Below are positions 1 to 7,616 of a DNA stretch of 14,970 bases, one piece after another. The stretch's first letter is position 1, and every line of letters begins with the position of its first letter. Below the pieces are notes generated by a model. That model was given only the letters and a program-made list of their open reading frames with translations. It was not told the DNA's origin and did no database searches. Where the stretch lies: positions 1-14,970 of the forward strand of contig JAGWMH010000016.1 of the NCBI GenBank assembly GCA_028871775.1. Reading direction: 5' to 3'. Both the position numbers and the translations under genes were made by a program. The stretch is from Betaproteobacteria bacterium (GTDB lineage: Bacteria; Pseudomonadota; Gammaproteobacteria; Burkholderiales; Gallionellaceae).

Positions 1-1493
1 GCAGCCAGCACGGCAAAGTAAACCACCACCCCTCCGGCAACCAGCGCGGACAAGTGCAGGATCCGCAACCAGCCAGCGCCGGTCAGCCAGCTCTGCTCAG
101 TGCCCATGCCGAACCACAGCACGACTGCCAGTGCCAATAAGGCGATGCCTACCTTGGCGAAAAATTTTGCCCCGCCCGGTTCGGGTTGATAGATGCCGTG
201 TTTGCGCAGGGAATGGAACAGGATTGCGGAGTTCAGGCATGCGCCGAGGCCGATGGACAGGGCCAGTCCGGCGTGTTGTATCCAGCCGATAAACAGCGCG
301 TTCATCGCCTGCGTGGCCAGCAGTGTGATGACGCCTATCTTCACCGGGGTTCGGATATTCTGCCGCGCGTAGAAACCGGGCGCGAGGATTTTCACCAGGA
401 TCAGACCGATCAGCCCCACGCTGTAGCCGGCCAGCGCCTGGCGCGTCATCAGCACGTCGTGCGCGGCGAACGCGCCATGCTGAAAGAAGGTCGCCAGCAG
501 TGGCACGCCGATCATGCCCAGGGCCAACGCGGCAGGCAGCGTCAAGATGATGGTCAGGCGCAAACCCCAATCCAGCAGCCTGGAATATTCCGCCGTGTCG
601 TTATCGGCATGGCACTTGGAAAGCGATGGCAGCAGAATCGTGCCGATGGCCACGCCCAGGATGCCGGTGGGGAATTCCATCAGCCGGTCCGCGTAATACA
701 GCCACGACACGCTTCCCGCCGCCAGGAACGAGGCAAAGATGGTGTTGATGATCAGGCTGATCTGGCCGATGGACACGCCGAACACCGCCGGCCCCATCTG
801 CCTGATGATGCGCCATACTCCGGCATCTTGCAGGTTGAAGCTCCAGACCGGCAACATGCCGATCTTTTTCAGGAACGGGATTTGAAATGCGAGCTGCACG
901 AAGCCTGCCAGGAACACCGCCCATGCCAGCGCCATGATCGGCGGGTCAAAATACGGCGCCAGCCACAGCGCCGCGCCGATGAAACACAGGTTGAGCAGGA
1001 TGGGCGCAAAGGCAGGCACCCAGAATTTGTTGTAGGTGTTGAGGATGCCCGCCGCCACCGCGACCAGCGAGATGAAGAAGATGTAAGGGGATGTGATGCG
1101 CAACAGTTGGACGGTGAGCGCGAACTTGCCCGGGTCTTTCACGAAACCCGGCGCGCTGATGTACACCAGTACTGGCGCGGCGATGATGCCGATGAGCGTG
1201 ACGGCGAACAGGATGATCGCCAGCAGCGTAACGACATGGTCCACCAGCAACTTGGTTTCGTCATGGCCGCGGCGGTTTTTGTATTCGCCGAAAATCGGCA
1301 CGAAGGCCTGGGAGAATGCGCCCTCCGCAAACAGGCGGCGCAACAGGTTGGGCAGCTTGAAGGCGACGAAGAAAGCGTCGGTCGCCATGCCCGCGCCGAA
1401 GATGCGCGCGATCAACACATCGCGGACGAAGGCGAGGATGCGCGATGCCAGCGTCAGGCTGCTGATGGTGGCGAGTGCCTTAAGCAGGTTCAT
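1..1493 (-). CDS. murJ: Lipid II flippase MurJ (MviN), C-terminus cut by the window edge
   Basis: Read on the minus strand from the ATG at 1493-1491, this frame stays open for 497 codons to the window edge; the family is about 510 residues, so only the last few are missing. MurJ is an inner-membrane MOP-superfamily protein that moves the peptidoglycan precursor lipid II from the cytoplasmic to the periplasmic face. The N-terminus has the family signature with R18, R24, D39, R52 and E57, the same numbering as the charged cavity residues of E. coli MurJ, which also supports the start. Further on are the conserved YADRLMEFP segment and many hydrophobic helices (the family has 14). The Shine-Dalgarno is weak (an AAGG close to the start). 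It lies 30 bases downstream of the DUF3579 gene on the same strand and is probably cotranscribed. Identification is secure. Confidence 0.97.
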   Translation of the reverse strand, partial: MNLLKALATISSLTLASRILAFVRDVLIARIFGAGMATDAFFVAFKLPNLLRRLFAEGAFSQAFVPIFGEYKNRRGHDETKLLVDHVVTLLAIILFAVTLIGIIAAPVLVYISAPGFVKDPGKFALTVQLLRITSPYIFFISLVAVAAGILNTYNKFWVPAFAPILLNLCFIGAALWLAPYFDPPIMALAWAVFLAGFVQLAFQIPFLKKIGMLPVWSFNLQDAGVWRIIRQMGPAVFGVSIGQISLIINTIFASFLAAGSVSWLYYADRLMEFPTGILGVAIGTILLPSLSKCHADNDTAEYSRLLDWGLRLTIILTLPAALALGMIGVPLLATFFQHGAFAAHDVLMTRQALAGYSVGLIGLILVKILAPGFYARQNIRTPVKIGVITLLATQAMNALFIGWIQHAGLALSIGLGACLNSAILFHSLRKHGIYQPEPGGAKFFAKVGIALLALAVVLWFGMGTEQSWLTGAGWLRILHLSALVAGGVVVYFAVLA

Positions 1494-1523
1494 GCCTTGC
1501 CCGCTCGAAATGCATACACGAAA

Positions 1524-1877
1524 TTACCAGTTGTTGCGGCTCGGATCGCGACGCTCCTTGCTGATGGACGGATGCGGCCCGGTGGCTTCGGCGTCCCGGC
1601 TGCCACGCCCGGAACGCACCATGAGGCGATTCTCGGCAATATACCGCTTGATCATGTCGAACGCCCCAGGGTCGGCTTTCTGCAATGCAACACGCACCAG
1701 CACGGACTTTATGCCCTCAGTCACCATCGGGCGGACATACGAAGAACAGGTCTTGTGCCCATCCGCTCCCGTCCTGGCCAACGAATCGCACAGGCGCTCC
1801 GCCCAATCCGCCGGCTGGAAGACGTCCCCTTCCACGGTTATCCCTTTGATAACGAATTCGGCGGCATCGGACAACAT
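1524..1877 (-). CDS. DUF3579 family protein of unknown function
   Basis: A complete 117-residue soluble protein with no signal peptide or membrane segment. It matches the DUF3579 family, small proteins found mainly in Betaproteobacteria, by its recognisable blocks: GITVEGDVFQPADWAERLCD near residues 12-31, then SYVRPMVTEGIKSVLV, and AFDMIKRYIAENRL in the second half. The last 30 or so residues are polar and charged (RSGRGSRDAEATG) and probably disordered. The function of the family is not known. The ATG at 1877-1875 is preceded by a good GAGGTG Shine-Dalgarno about 4 bases upstream. On the minus strand a TATGAT hexamer (1922-1917) could be a -10 box, but no convincing -35 accompanies it. murJ follows on the same strand. 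In related genomes I recall DUF3579 genes near argF or rpsT, which fits this neighbourhood. Confidence 0.85.
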   Translation of the reverse strand: MLSDAAEFVIKGITVEGDVFQPADWAERLCDSLARTGADGHKTCSSYVRPMVTEGIKSVLVRVALQKADPGAFDMIKRYIAENRLMVRSGRGSRDAEATGPHPSISKERRDPSRNNW

Positions 1878-2005
1878 GTTTCACCTCTCTAGAATATTTT
1901 TTATGGTGCGAGAGCCATCATACCATTACTGCCCGGCACGGCGGAAAAGCGCCCCCGCTATCCATGTGCCCGCGACAGGCGGCGGCAGGATGGGAACCTG
2001 TATGT

Positions 2006-2027
2006 ATATAGGCCTTTCGGCATATAT
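2006..2027. repeat. Inverted repeat in the divergent intergenic region
   Basis: Between the DUF3579 gene and the diguanylate cyclase gene, ATATAGGCC (2006-2014) and GGCATATAT (2019-2027) form an imperfect inverted repeat around a TTTC loop, with 8 of 9 pairs matching. It sits 44 bases before the upstream-most start of the cyclase gene, where an operator would be placed, but it could equally be a small transcript hairpin. No T-tract follows, so it is not a typical terminator. I see no convincing sigma-70 promoter for the cyclase in 1878-2070. Confidence 0.4.
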
Positions 2028-2070
2028 GAATCCTAAAACATTTGGTGTATGGTGCAGTTCTCTGCCGTAG

Positions 2071-3399
2071 ATGGCGATGGGCAACATGACTGTGGATGAC
2101 AGCAACCAAAGGGCGGATACAAGGAGCCTCCTCGCAGCGAACAAATTTCCTCTGCTGCGCCGGCTCTCAATCAACAGCCTGGCGGCTATGCTTATCACCG
2201 CCACCATCCTGATATTTCTGTACCGGCAGGATCAACTTGCCGAGCACCAAAAAATCGCCACGCAGGATAATGAAAAAACTGCGATTCATCTCTTGCACTT
2301 GCTGGGCTACCAGATCAACACCCTAGTCGTCACCAGCAACGGGCTCGATACCCAAGCCCTGCAGACAAACCCGAATATCGATTTATTCAATGCTGCGCTG
2401 GAATTGGCTCAGGAGCACGATATTTTCAAGCTGAAAATATATAATCTGTCGGGAGCAACTATTTACTCATCTGCCCGGAGCGAAATCGGCGGAACCAGCA
2501 CGCATCCAGATATGCTGGCAAAAGCGCTGCGTGGCGAAGTGATGCACCAGATAGCATTCCGTGATGCGTTTCTCAGCAAAACCGGCGTGACGCATGATGT
2601 CTATGTTGTCTTGACATATATGCCCCTGACTCAATCAGAAAAACCCATAGGAGCCATCGAAGTCTATGCGGATGCCACACCGGTTTATAAACACATCTAC
2701 GCTAACACAATCCGAATCGCGCTAATTGTGTTTTGCGTCTTTGCTGCGCTATACGCCACGCTGTTTTTCTCCGTACGCAGAACTGATCGCGCCGTTGCCG
2801 AATGGCAGAAACTCATCGCCAAGTTCGATGAAAAAATCCACAATATGGCTTTCCATGACGCCTTGACGCAGCTCCCTAATCGCCATCTGCTGGAGGACAG
2901 GCTGGTTCAAACAATGGCCGCCAGCAAACGCAGTGGCCGTTATGGCGCGCTGATGTTTCTGGATATGGATAACTTCAAATCGCTCAATGATAGGCACGGG
3001 CATGTTGCGGGCGATTTGCTGCTGAGGGAAGTGGCGCACCGCCTTACCGGCTGTGTGCGTGAAGTGGACACCGTCGCGCGTTTCGGCGGGGATGAGTTTG
3101 TGGTATTGCTCAGCGAGCTGGATGTGGATAAAGCCGAGTCCACTACACAAGCCGGCATCGTCGCCGAGAAAATCCGCATCATTCTGGCCGAGCCTTACGT
3201 GCTGACAATTCAGCATGAGTGCGAAGCGGAAACCATTACTGTCGTACATCATTGCACGTCGAGTATCGGCGTTGTAGTGTTCATCAACCACGAGTCCAAT
3301 GCGGAAGATATTCTCAAATTGGCAGATATGGCGATGTATCAAGCAAAAGAGGATGGGCGCAATTTGATCCGTTTCTTTGATTCGCCGCATTATTTGTAG
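2071..3399 (+). CDS. Membrane-anchored diguanylate cyclase (GGDEF domain)
   Basis: Predicted to make cyclic di-GMP from two GTP. From the start at 2071 (442 residues): a short cytoplasmic tail; a membrane helix around residues 35-51; a periplasmic sensor region of about 160 residues with no recognisable ligand motif; a second helix around 215-235; a short linker; and a C-terminal GGDEF domain from about residue 265. The active-site motif is intact (RFGGDEFVVLL, GGDEF at 339-343). An RxxD allosteric inhibition site (REVD, 330-333) sits exactly five residues upstream, so product feedback inhibition is likely. The domain entry HDALTQLPNRHLLEDRL and the metal-binding FLDMDNFKSLND are also typical. 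There is no EAL or HD-GYP domain. The start is uncertain: in-frame ATGs lie at 2071, 2077 and 2086, none with a strong Shine-Dalgarno. It stands alone, divergent from DUF3579-murJ. The sensed signal cannot be told from sequence. Confidence 0.93.
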   Translation: MAMGNMTVDDSNQRADTRSLLAANKFPLLRRLSINSLAAMLITATILIFLYRQDQLAEHQKIATQDNEKTAIHLLHLLGYQINTLVVTSNGLDTQALQTNPNIDLFNAALELAQEHDIFKLKIYNLSGATIYSSARSEIGGTSTHPDMLAKALRGEVMHQIAFRDAFLSKTGVTHDVYVVLTYMPLTQSEKPIGAIEVYADATPVYKHIYANTIRIALIVFCVFAALYATLFFSVRRTDRAVAEWQKLIAKFDEKIHNMAFHDALTQLPNRHLLEDRLVQTMAASKRSGRYGALMFLDMDNFKSLNDRHGHVAGDLLLREVAHRLTGCVREVDTVARFGGDEFVVLLSELDVDKAESTTQAGIVAEKIRIILAEPYVLTIQHECEAETITVVHHCTSSIGVVVFINHESNAEDILKLADMAMYQAKEDGRNLIRFFDSPHYL

Positions 3400-3488
3400 G
3401 CACGCGCCCGGCAGAGATGTACCCACCGACTCGCCGTTGGTTTCTATGGGCCGAATAATTCCCGAAATGCCGCGCAAAAAATAAACAT

Positions 3489-3517
3489 TTGCCAAAGCGG
3501 GCGAGCCTTCATATAAT
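3489..3517 (+). promoter_or_regulatory. Sigma-70 promoter of rpsT
   Basis: TTGCCA (3489-3494) and a perfect TATAAT (3512-3517) are separated by 17 bases. The hexamer is followed at once by GCGCGCC, a GC-rich discriminator typical of stringently controlled ribosomal promoters. Transcription would begin near 3524, giving a leader of about 33 bases before rpsT. Confidence 0.88.
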
Positions 3518-3556
3518 GCGCGCCTTTTATCGCAAGCGAATTCTCAAGGAGTTGCC

Positions 3557-3820
3557 ATGGCAAATAGCGCACAAGCCAGAAAGCGCGCAAGACAAGCGGA
3601 TAAACAACGCGGCCACAACACGGGTCTGCGTTCGGAATTGCGCACCGCAATCAAAAAGGTGGTGAAAGCCATCGAAGCGGGTGACAAGGCCGCCGCAAAG
3701 GTTGTGTTCAGCGAATCCACCAGCATCGTGGACTCCATCGCCGACAAGAAGATTATCCACAAGAACAAGGCCGCGCGCCATAAGAGCCGCCTGTCTGCCG
3801 CCATCAAGGCGATGGCCTGA
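3557..3820 (+). CDS. rpsT: 30S ribosomal protein S20
   Basis: A complete 87-residue basic protein with the S20 pattern: [13 protein letters not shown] at the N-terminus, a central helix rich in Lys and Ala, and the [20 protein letters not shown]-terminus. S20 binds 16S rRNA early in small-subunit assembly, and the length is normal for the family. The start has an AAGGAG Shine-Dalgarno 5 bases upstream. The gene is a single transcription unit, with its own strong promoter upstream and an intrinsic terminator 28 bases after the stop. Identification is secure. Confidence 0.98.
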   Translation: MANSAQARKRARQADKQRGHNTGLRSELRTAIKKVVKAIEAGDKAAAKVVFSESTSIVDSIADKKIIHKNKAARHKSRLSAAIKAMA

Positions 3821-3848
3821 GGCTGCCCTTCCGGCTGCACCCAGAACC

Positions 3849-3878
3849 AAGCCGGCAGAATTGCCGGCTTTTGTTTTT
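3849..3878 (+). terminator. Intrinsic terminator of rpsT
   Basis: A perfect 9-base stem, AAGCCGGCA (3849-3857) and TGCCGGCTT (3862-3870), with a GAAT loop, followed by TTGTTTTT. It should insulate the downstream arginine genes from the rpsT promoter. Confidence 0.93.
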
Positions 3879-3890
3879 GGAATAACTTTC

Positions 3891-3963
3891 CCCTTGCATG
3901 GCAAGGGTGGTTTGGCTCAATATACGCAACCTTCTGGACTTAACACGGCGGCTCTGCCGCCGT
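3891..3963. repeat. Two perfect hairpins in the rpsT-argD spacer
   Basis: The rpsT-argD gap (3821-4179, 359 bases) has no credible gene. After the terminator come two perfect inverted repeats: CCCTTGC / GCAAGGG with an ATG loop (3891-3907) and ACGGCGGC / GCCGCCGT with a TCT loop (3945-3963). Neither has a T-tract, so they are not standard terminators. They may be remnants of a repeat, or structures in the argD leader if transcription starts upstream of them. Their function is unknown. Confidence 0.55.
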
Positions 3964-3972
3964 CTGTCATTT

Positions 3973-4172
3973 GGGTGCCTCTAAAAAATTCAGAGTTCGC
4001 CCAAATACCCCACAAGGGGACGCCGATCCACTACGGGCTGAAGCCCGTGTGGAATTGTCAGCAAGGCGCAAGAAAACGAAGTTTCAGTGAAGGCTAACCT
4101 TCAGGTTAGCCGGAACTAAAATTTTTGAGCAACGCAGTAGTTGGGATGAAATCTGGATTTTTAGGGGCACCC
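3973..4172. mobile_element. MITE-like element with terminal inverted repeats, no transposase
   Basis: The 200 bases begin GGGTGCCTCTAAAAA (3973-3987) and end with TTTTTAGGGGCACCC (4158-4172), whose reverse complement is GGGTGCCCCTAAAAA. The termini therefore match at 14 of 15 positions, and similarity continues inward with a one-base gap (TTCAGA against TCCAGA). Inside are a hairpin at 4028-4052 (core ACGGGCT-GA-AGCCCGT with one bulged T) and a perfect 9-base stem, GGCTAACCT / AGGTTAGCC, at 4092-4111. There is no coding capacity, as expected of a non-autonomous element moved by a transposase elsewhere. I could not find a clean target-site duplication: left flank CATTT, right flank ACTTT. The element ends 7 bases before the argD start. 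The insertion-sequence family is not assigned. Confidence 0.78.
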
Positions 4173-4179
4173 ACTTTTT

Positions 4180-5358
4180 ATGTCGCACTTGATGAACACC
4201 TACACCCGCCTGCCGGTCGCCTTCACACACGGTGAAGGCGCCTGGTTGTGGGACAGCGGCGGCAGGCGCTATCTCGATGCTCTCGCCGGCATCGCCGTCA
4301 ATACGCTAGGGCATGCCCATCCGCGTTTCACCGCCGCGCTCAATGCGCAGATCGGCAAACTGATCCATGTCTCCAACATCTATCAGGTGCGCGAGCAGGA
4401 ACAGCTTGCCGACAAGCTGTGCGCGCTGTCCAAGATGCAGGAGGTGTTCCTGTGCAACTCCGGCTGCGAGGCCAATGAAGCGGCGATCAAGCTGGCGCGC
4501 ATGGTCGGCCACCACAAGGGCATCGAAATACCCAGCATCATCGTGATGGAGAAGGCGTTTCACGGCCGCACCCTGGCCACCCTGTCCGCCACCGGCAGCC
4601 GCAAGGTGCAGGCCGGTTTCGAGCCGCTGGTCAAGGGTTTCGTGCGCGTGCCTTATGATGATCTTGCGGCCATCCGCCAGGTCGCCGAACACAATCACGA
4701 TGTCGTGGCGGTGCTGGTCGAGCCGATCCAGGGCGAAGGCGGCATCCGCACCCTGGACATCCATTATCTGGAACAACTGCGGCAGATCTGCGACCGGCAC
4801 GACTGGCTGCTGATGCTGGACGAGGTGCAATGCGGCATCGGCCGCACCGGCAAATGGTTCGCCCACCAGCACAGCGGCATCCTGCCGGACGTGATGACCC
4901 TGGCAAAAGGCCTGGGCTCCGGCGTGCCTGTCGGCGCCTGCCTGGCCGCCGGCAAGGCGGCTGGCACCTTCAAGCCCGGCAACCACGGCTCAACCTTCGG
5001 CGGCAATCCGCTGGCAAGCCAGGCTGCGCTCACCACGCTGAATATTCTGGAGCAAGACAAGCTGCTCGACCACGCCGCAACCATCGGCAACTTCCTGCTG
5101 CAAGGCTTCCATCAGCGGCTGGGCCGGCTTGCCGGAGTTACCTCCATCCGCGGGCAGGGTCTGATGATCGGCATCGAACTGAACAAACCCTGTGGCGATC
5201 TGGTGCAGCGCGCGCTTGAGCAGGGACTGCTGATCAATGTCACCGCCGACAATGTCATCCGCTTATTGCCGCCACTGGTGTTCACCCAGGCAGAGGCACA
5301 GCAATTGCTGGACATGTTATGCCCGCTGATCACCGATTTCTTGACGCAAGGCACGTAG
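4180..5358 (+). CDS. argD: Acetylornithine aminotransferase
   Basis: A complete 392-residue class-III PLP-dependent aminotransferase. It converts N-acetylglutamate 5-semialdehyde and glutamate to N-acetylornithine and 2-oxoglutarate in arginine synthesis; E. coli ArgD also acts in lysine synthesis. Visible motifs are the phosphate-binding NSGCEANEAAIKLAR, the cofactor-contacting LDEVQCGIGRTG (Asp214) and the Schiff-base lysine Lys243 in TLAKGLGSG. GNHGSTFGGNPLA is the family signature. The start MSHLMNTYTRLPVAF fits betaproteobacterial ArgD proteins, but there is no proper Shine-Dalgarno. The nearest purine run (AGGGG at 4163-4167) lies inside the MITE end and 12 bases away. argF begins one base after the stop, so the two are coupled. 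The alternative members of this family (ornithine or GABA aminotransferase) are unlikely given the argF-argG context. Confidence 0.96.
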   Translation: MSHLMNTYTRLPVAFTHGEGAWLWDSGGRRYLDALAGIAVNTLGHAHPRFTAALNAQIGKLIHVSNIYQVREQEQLADKLCALSKMQEVFLCNSGCEANEAAIKLARMVGHHKGIEIPSIIVMEKAFHGRTLATLSATGSRKVQAGFEPLVKGFVRVPYDDLAAIRQVAEHNHDVVAVLVEPIQGEGGIRTLDIHYLEQLRQICDRHDWLLMLDEVQCGIGRTGKWFAHQHSGILPDVMTLAKGLGSGVPVGACLAAGKAAGTFKPGNHGSTFGGNPLASQAALTTLNILEQDKLLDHAATIGNFLLQGFHQRLGRLAGVTSIRGQGLMIGIELNKPCGDLVQRALEQGLLINVTADNVIRLLPPLVFTQAEAQQLLDMLCPLITDFLTQGT

Positions 5359-5359
5359 C

Positions 5360-6280
5360 ATGGACATCAAACATTTTTTGCAATTCAGGGATTTCAGCCG
5401 CACGGAGTTCGAGCACCTGTTTGAGCGCACGCGCCTCATCAAGCAGCGCTTCAAGGCCTATCAAAAATACCATCCGCTGGTGGACCGCACGCTGGTGATG
5501 ATTTTCGAAAAAAGCTCCACACGCACACGGCTGTCGTTCGAGGCCGGCATACAACAGCTCGGCGGCAACGCCATCTACCTCAATACGCACGACTCGCAAC
5601 TGGGGCGCGGCGAGCCGGTCGAGGACGCAGCGCAAGTCATCTCGCGCATGAGCGATCTGGTAATGATCCGCACTTTCGAACAGGAAATCATCGAGCGCTT
5701 CGCGGCAAATTCGCGCGTGCCAGTGATCAACGGGCTGACCAACGAATATCATCCATGCCAGATTCTCGCCGACATCTATACCTACATCGAGCAGCGCGGG
5801 ACTATCCAGGGCAAGACCGTGGCATGGATCGGCGATTCCAACAATGTGTGCAACACCTGGCTGCAAGCGGCGGAAGTGTTCGATTTCAACGTGCACGTTT
5901 CCACCCCGCCCGGCTACGAAGTGGAACCGGAACGCGCCGGACTGTTCGGCGAAGACAATTACGAAGAATTTGCCGACCCGATGGATGCCGCGCGCGGCGC
6001 CGATCTGGTCACCACCGACGTGTGGACCAGCATGGGTTTCGAACGCGAAAATGACACTCGCCGCAAGGCATTCGCCGACTGGATCGTGGATGCGGAAATG
6101 ATGTCCGTGGCAAAACCGGACGCGCTGTTCATGCATTGCCTGCCCGCCCATCGCGGCGAGGAAGTGGACGCCGCAGTGATCGACGGCCCGCAGTCCGTGG
6201 TGTGGGACGAAGCGGAAAACAGGTTGCACGTACAGAAAGCATTAATGGAATACCTGTTGCTGGGCAAGGTGAACAATTAA
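5360..6280 (+). CDS. argF: Ornithine carbamoyltransferase
   Basis: A complete 306-residue cytoplasmic enzyme that transfers the carbamoyl group from carbamoyl phosphate to ornithine, giving citrulline. The carbamoyl-phosphate site SSTRTR (52-57), HPCQ (131-134) and the ornithine-site HCLPAHRGEEV (starting at His259) are intact. The length is normal for an anabolic OTCase. The start lies one base after the argD stop (TAG-C-ATG), and an AAGG in the argD tail serves as ribosome binding site, pointing to translational coupling. A REP-like hairpin region separates it from argG. Identification is secure. Confidence 0.97.
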   Translation: MDIKHFLQFRDFSRTEFEHLFERTRLIKQRFKAYQKYHPLVDRTLVMIFEKSSTRTRLSFEAGIQQLGGNAIYLNTHDSQLGRGEPVEDAAQVISRMSDLVMIRTFEQEIIERFAANSRVPVINGLTNEYHPCQILADIYTYIEQRGTIQGKTVAWIGDSNNVCNTWLQAAEVFDFNVHVSTPPGYEVEPERAGLFGEDNYEEFADPMDAARGADLVTTDVWTSMGFERENDTRRKAFADWIVDAEMMSVAKPDALFMHCLPAHRGEEVDAAVIDGPQSVVWDEAENRLHVQKALMEYLLLGKVNN

Positions 6281-6292
6281 AATGCAAGGAGT

Positions 6293-6363
6293 GTTAGCCG
6301 CATAGCGGCGTAACCCGCCATCCGAAATTGTTGGGCTACGGCCTGCGGCCTAACCCAACCTAC
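6293..6363. repeat. REP-like palindromic repeat between argF and argG
   Basis: Two hairpins fill the 96-base argF-argG gap. The first pairs GTTA-GCCGC with GCGGC-G-TAAC around ATA (6293-6314, one bulged G). The second pairs GTTGGG-c-TA-c-GGCC with GGCC-TA-a-CCCAAC around TGC (6330-6359), and the repeat ends CCAACCTAC. The GGGCTACGGCCTGCGGCC type of sequence is a widespread proteobacterial REP form. No T-tract follows. It may stabilise the argDF message or lower read-through into argG. Confidence 0.75.
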
Positions 6364-6376
6364 AAGTGAAAAGAAA

Positions 6377-7603
6377 ATGAGTGCGATAAAAAAAGTTGTT
6401 CTCGCCTATTCCGGCGGGCTGGATACCTCGGTGATCCTCAAGTGGTTGCAGGACACCTACCGCTGCGAAGTGGTCACTTTCACCGCCGACATCGGCCAGG
6501 GTGAGGAGCTGGAGCCGGCGCGCGCCAAGGCCCTGAAAATGGGCATTAAGCCGGAAAACATTTTCATTGACGACCTGCGCGAGGAGTTCGTGCGGGATTT
6601 CGTGTTTCCGATGTTCCGCGCCAACGCCATTTACGAGGGCGAATATTTGCTCGGCACCTCCATCGCGCGCCCGCTGATCGCCAAGCGCCAGATAGAAATC
6701 GCCAAACACGTCGGTGCTGAGGCAATTTCGCACGGTGCCACCGGCAAGGGCAACGACCAAGTGCGTTTCGAACTGGGCGCTTATGCGCTGAACCCAAACA
6801 TCAAGATCATCGCGCCGTGGCGCGAATGGGATCTGCTGTCGCGTGAGAAGCTGATGGCTTACGCCGAGAAGGCAGGCATTCCGATAGACATGAAACACAA
6901 ACAAGGCGGCAGCCCCTACTCGATGGACGCGAACCTGCTGCACATCAGCTTCGAAGGCCGCCATCTGGAGAACCCCGCCGCCGAAGCCGAGGAAAGCATG
7001 TGGCGCTGGACAGTGTCACCGGAAAAGGCGCCGGATGCCGCCGAATATCTCGACATCGAATTCAAGAACGGCGACATCGTAGCGCTCAACGGTAAGCATC
7101 TCAGCCCGGCGCAAGCGCTGGCCAAGCTGAATGAACTGGGCGGCAAGCACGGCATCGGCCGTCTCGATCTGGTGGAAAACCGCTATGTCGGCATGAAGTC
7201 GCGCGGCTGCTACGAGACCCCGGGCGGCAACATCATGCTCAAGGCGCACCGCGCCATCGAATCGATCACGCTGGACCGCGAAGTGGCGCATTTGAAAGAT
7301 GACCTGATGCCGCGCTACGCCAGCATGATCTACAACGGTTACTGGTGGAGCCCGGAGCGCAAAGCGTTGCAGACCATGATTGACCATACGCAGCAGCACG
7401 TCAACGGCTGGGTGCGCGTCAAGCTGTACAAGGGCAACGTGATCGTGGTGGGGCGCGACTCCAGGACCGACTCGCTGTTCGACCCGACCATCGCCACCTT
7501 CGAGGATGACAAGGGCGCCTACGACCAAAAAGACGCGGGCGGCTTCATCAAGCTGAACGCGCTGCGCATGCGCATCGCGGCGAACCTGCAAAAAAAGCAA
7601 TAG
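6377..7603 (+). CDS. argG: Argininosuccinate synthase
   Basis: A complete 408-residue enzyme that condenses citrulline and aspartate with ATP to argininosuccinate, AMP and pyrophosphate. The N-terminal ATP-pyrophosphatase P-loop AYSGGLDTS is at residues 10-18. [13 protein letters not shown] and the [13 protein letters not shown] / [10 protein letters not shown] blocks are typical of the roughly 400-residue synthase type. The Shine-Dalgarno is poor (AAGTGAAAAGAAA before the ATG). It follows argD-argF on the same strand, separated only by a REP-like repeat, so a shared transcript is likely. argH is not in the window. The downstream macro-domain gene starts 13 bases after the stop and has a good GGAGGG site. 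Confidence 0.97.
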   Translation: MSAIKKVVLAYSGGLDTSVILKWLQDTYRCEVVTFTADIGQGEELEPARAKALKMGIKPENIFIDDLREEFVRDFVFPMFRANAIYEGEYLLGTSIARPLIAKRQIEIAKHVGAEAISHGATGKGNDQVRFELGAYALNPNIKIIAPWREWDLLSREKLMAYAEKAGIPIDMKHKQGGSPYSMDANLLHISFEGRHLENPAAEAEESMWRWTVSPEKAPDAAEYLDIEFKNGDIVALNGKHLSPAQALAKLNELGGKHGIGRLDLVENRYVGMKSRGCYETPGGNIMLKAHRAIESITLDREVAHLKDDLMPRYASMIYNGYWWSPERKALQTMIDHTQQHVNGWVRVKLYKGNVIVVGRDSRTDSLFDPTIATFEDDKGAYDQKDAGGFIKLNALRMRIAANLQKKQ

Positions 7604-7616
7604 CGCGGAGGGCGCC

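Noticed and set aside
186..1892. A 568-codon open frame on the plus strand across murJ and the DUF3579 gene
   Set aside because: It is antisense to murJ, whose full family pattern and E. coli-numbered charged residues are clear. The translated product is rich in Gln, Arg, His and Asp and has low-complexity character with no recognisable domain, as expected of a shadow frame in GC-rich coding DNA.
2749..3495. A 248-codon minus-strand frame over the GGDEF domain
   Set aside because: The opposite strand encodes an intact GGDEF domain with all motifs; the antisense product matches nothing and has no ribosome binding site.
3681..4097. A 138-codon plus-strand frame running from rpsT into the MITE
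   Set aside because: It overlaps rpsT in another frame and runs through the terminator and repeat DNA; the product looks like random translation.
4125..4153. A promoter inside the MITE right half (TTGAGC with GATGAA)
   Set aside because: The -10 match is only 3 of 6 and the spacing is not ideal, so it was not annotated.
3964..4180. A target-site duplication flanking the MITE-like element
   Set aside because: The flanks (CATTT on the left, ACTTT on the right) do not match exactly, so no duplication is claimed.
4306..4986. A 226-codon minus-strand frame inside argD
   Set aside because: It is a shadow of the argD coding frame, which holds the PLP lysine and all class-III signatures.
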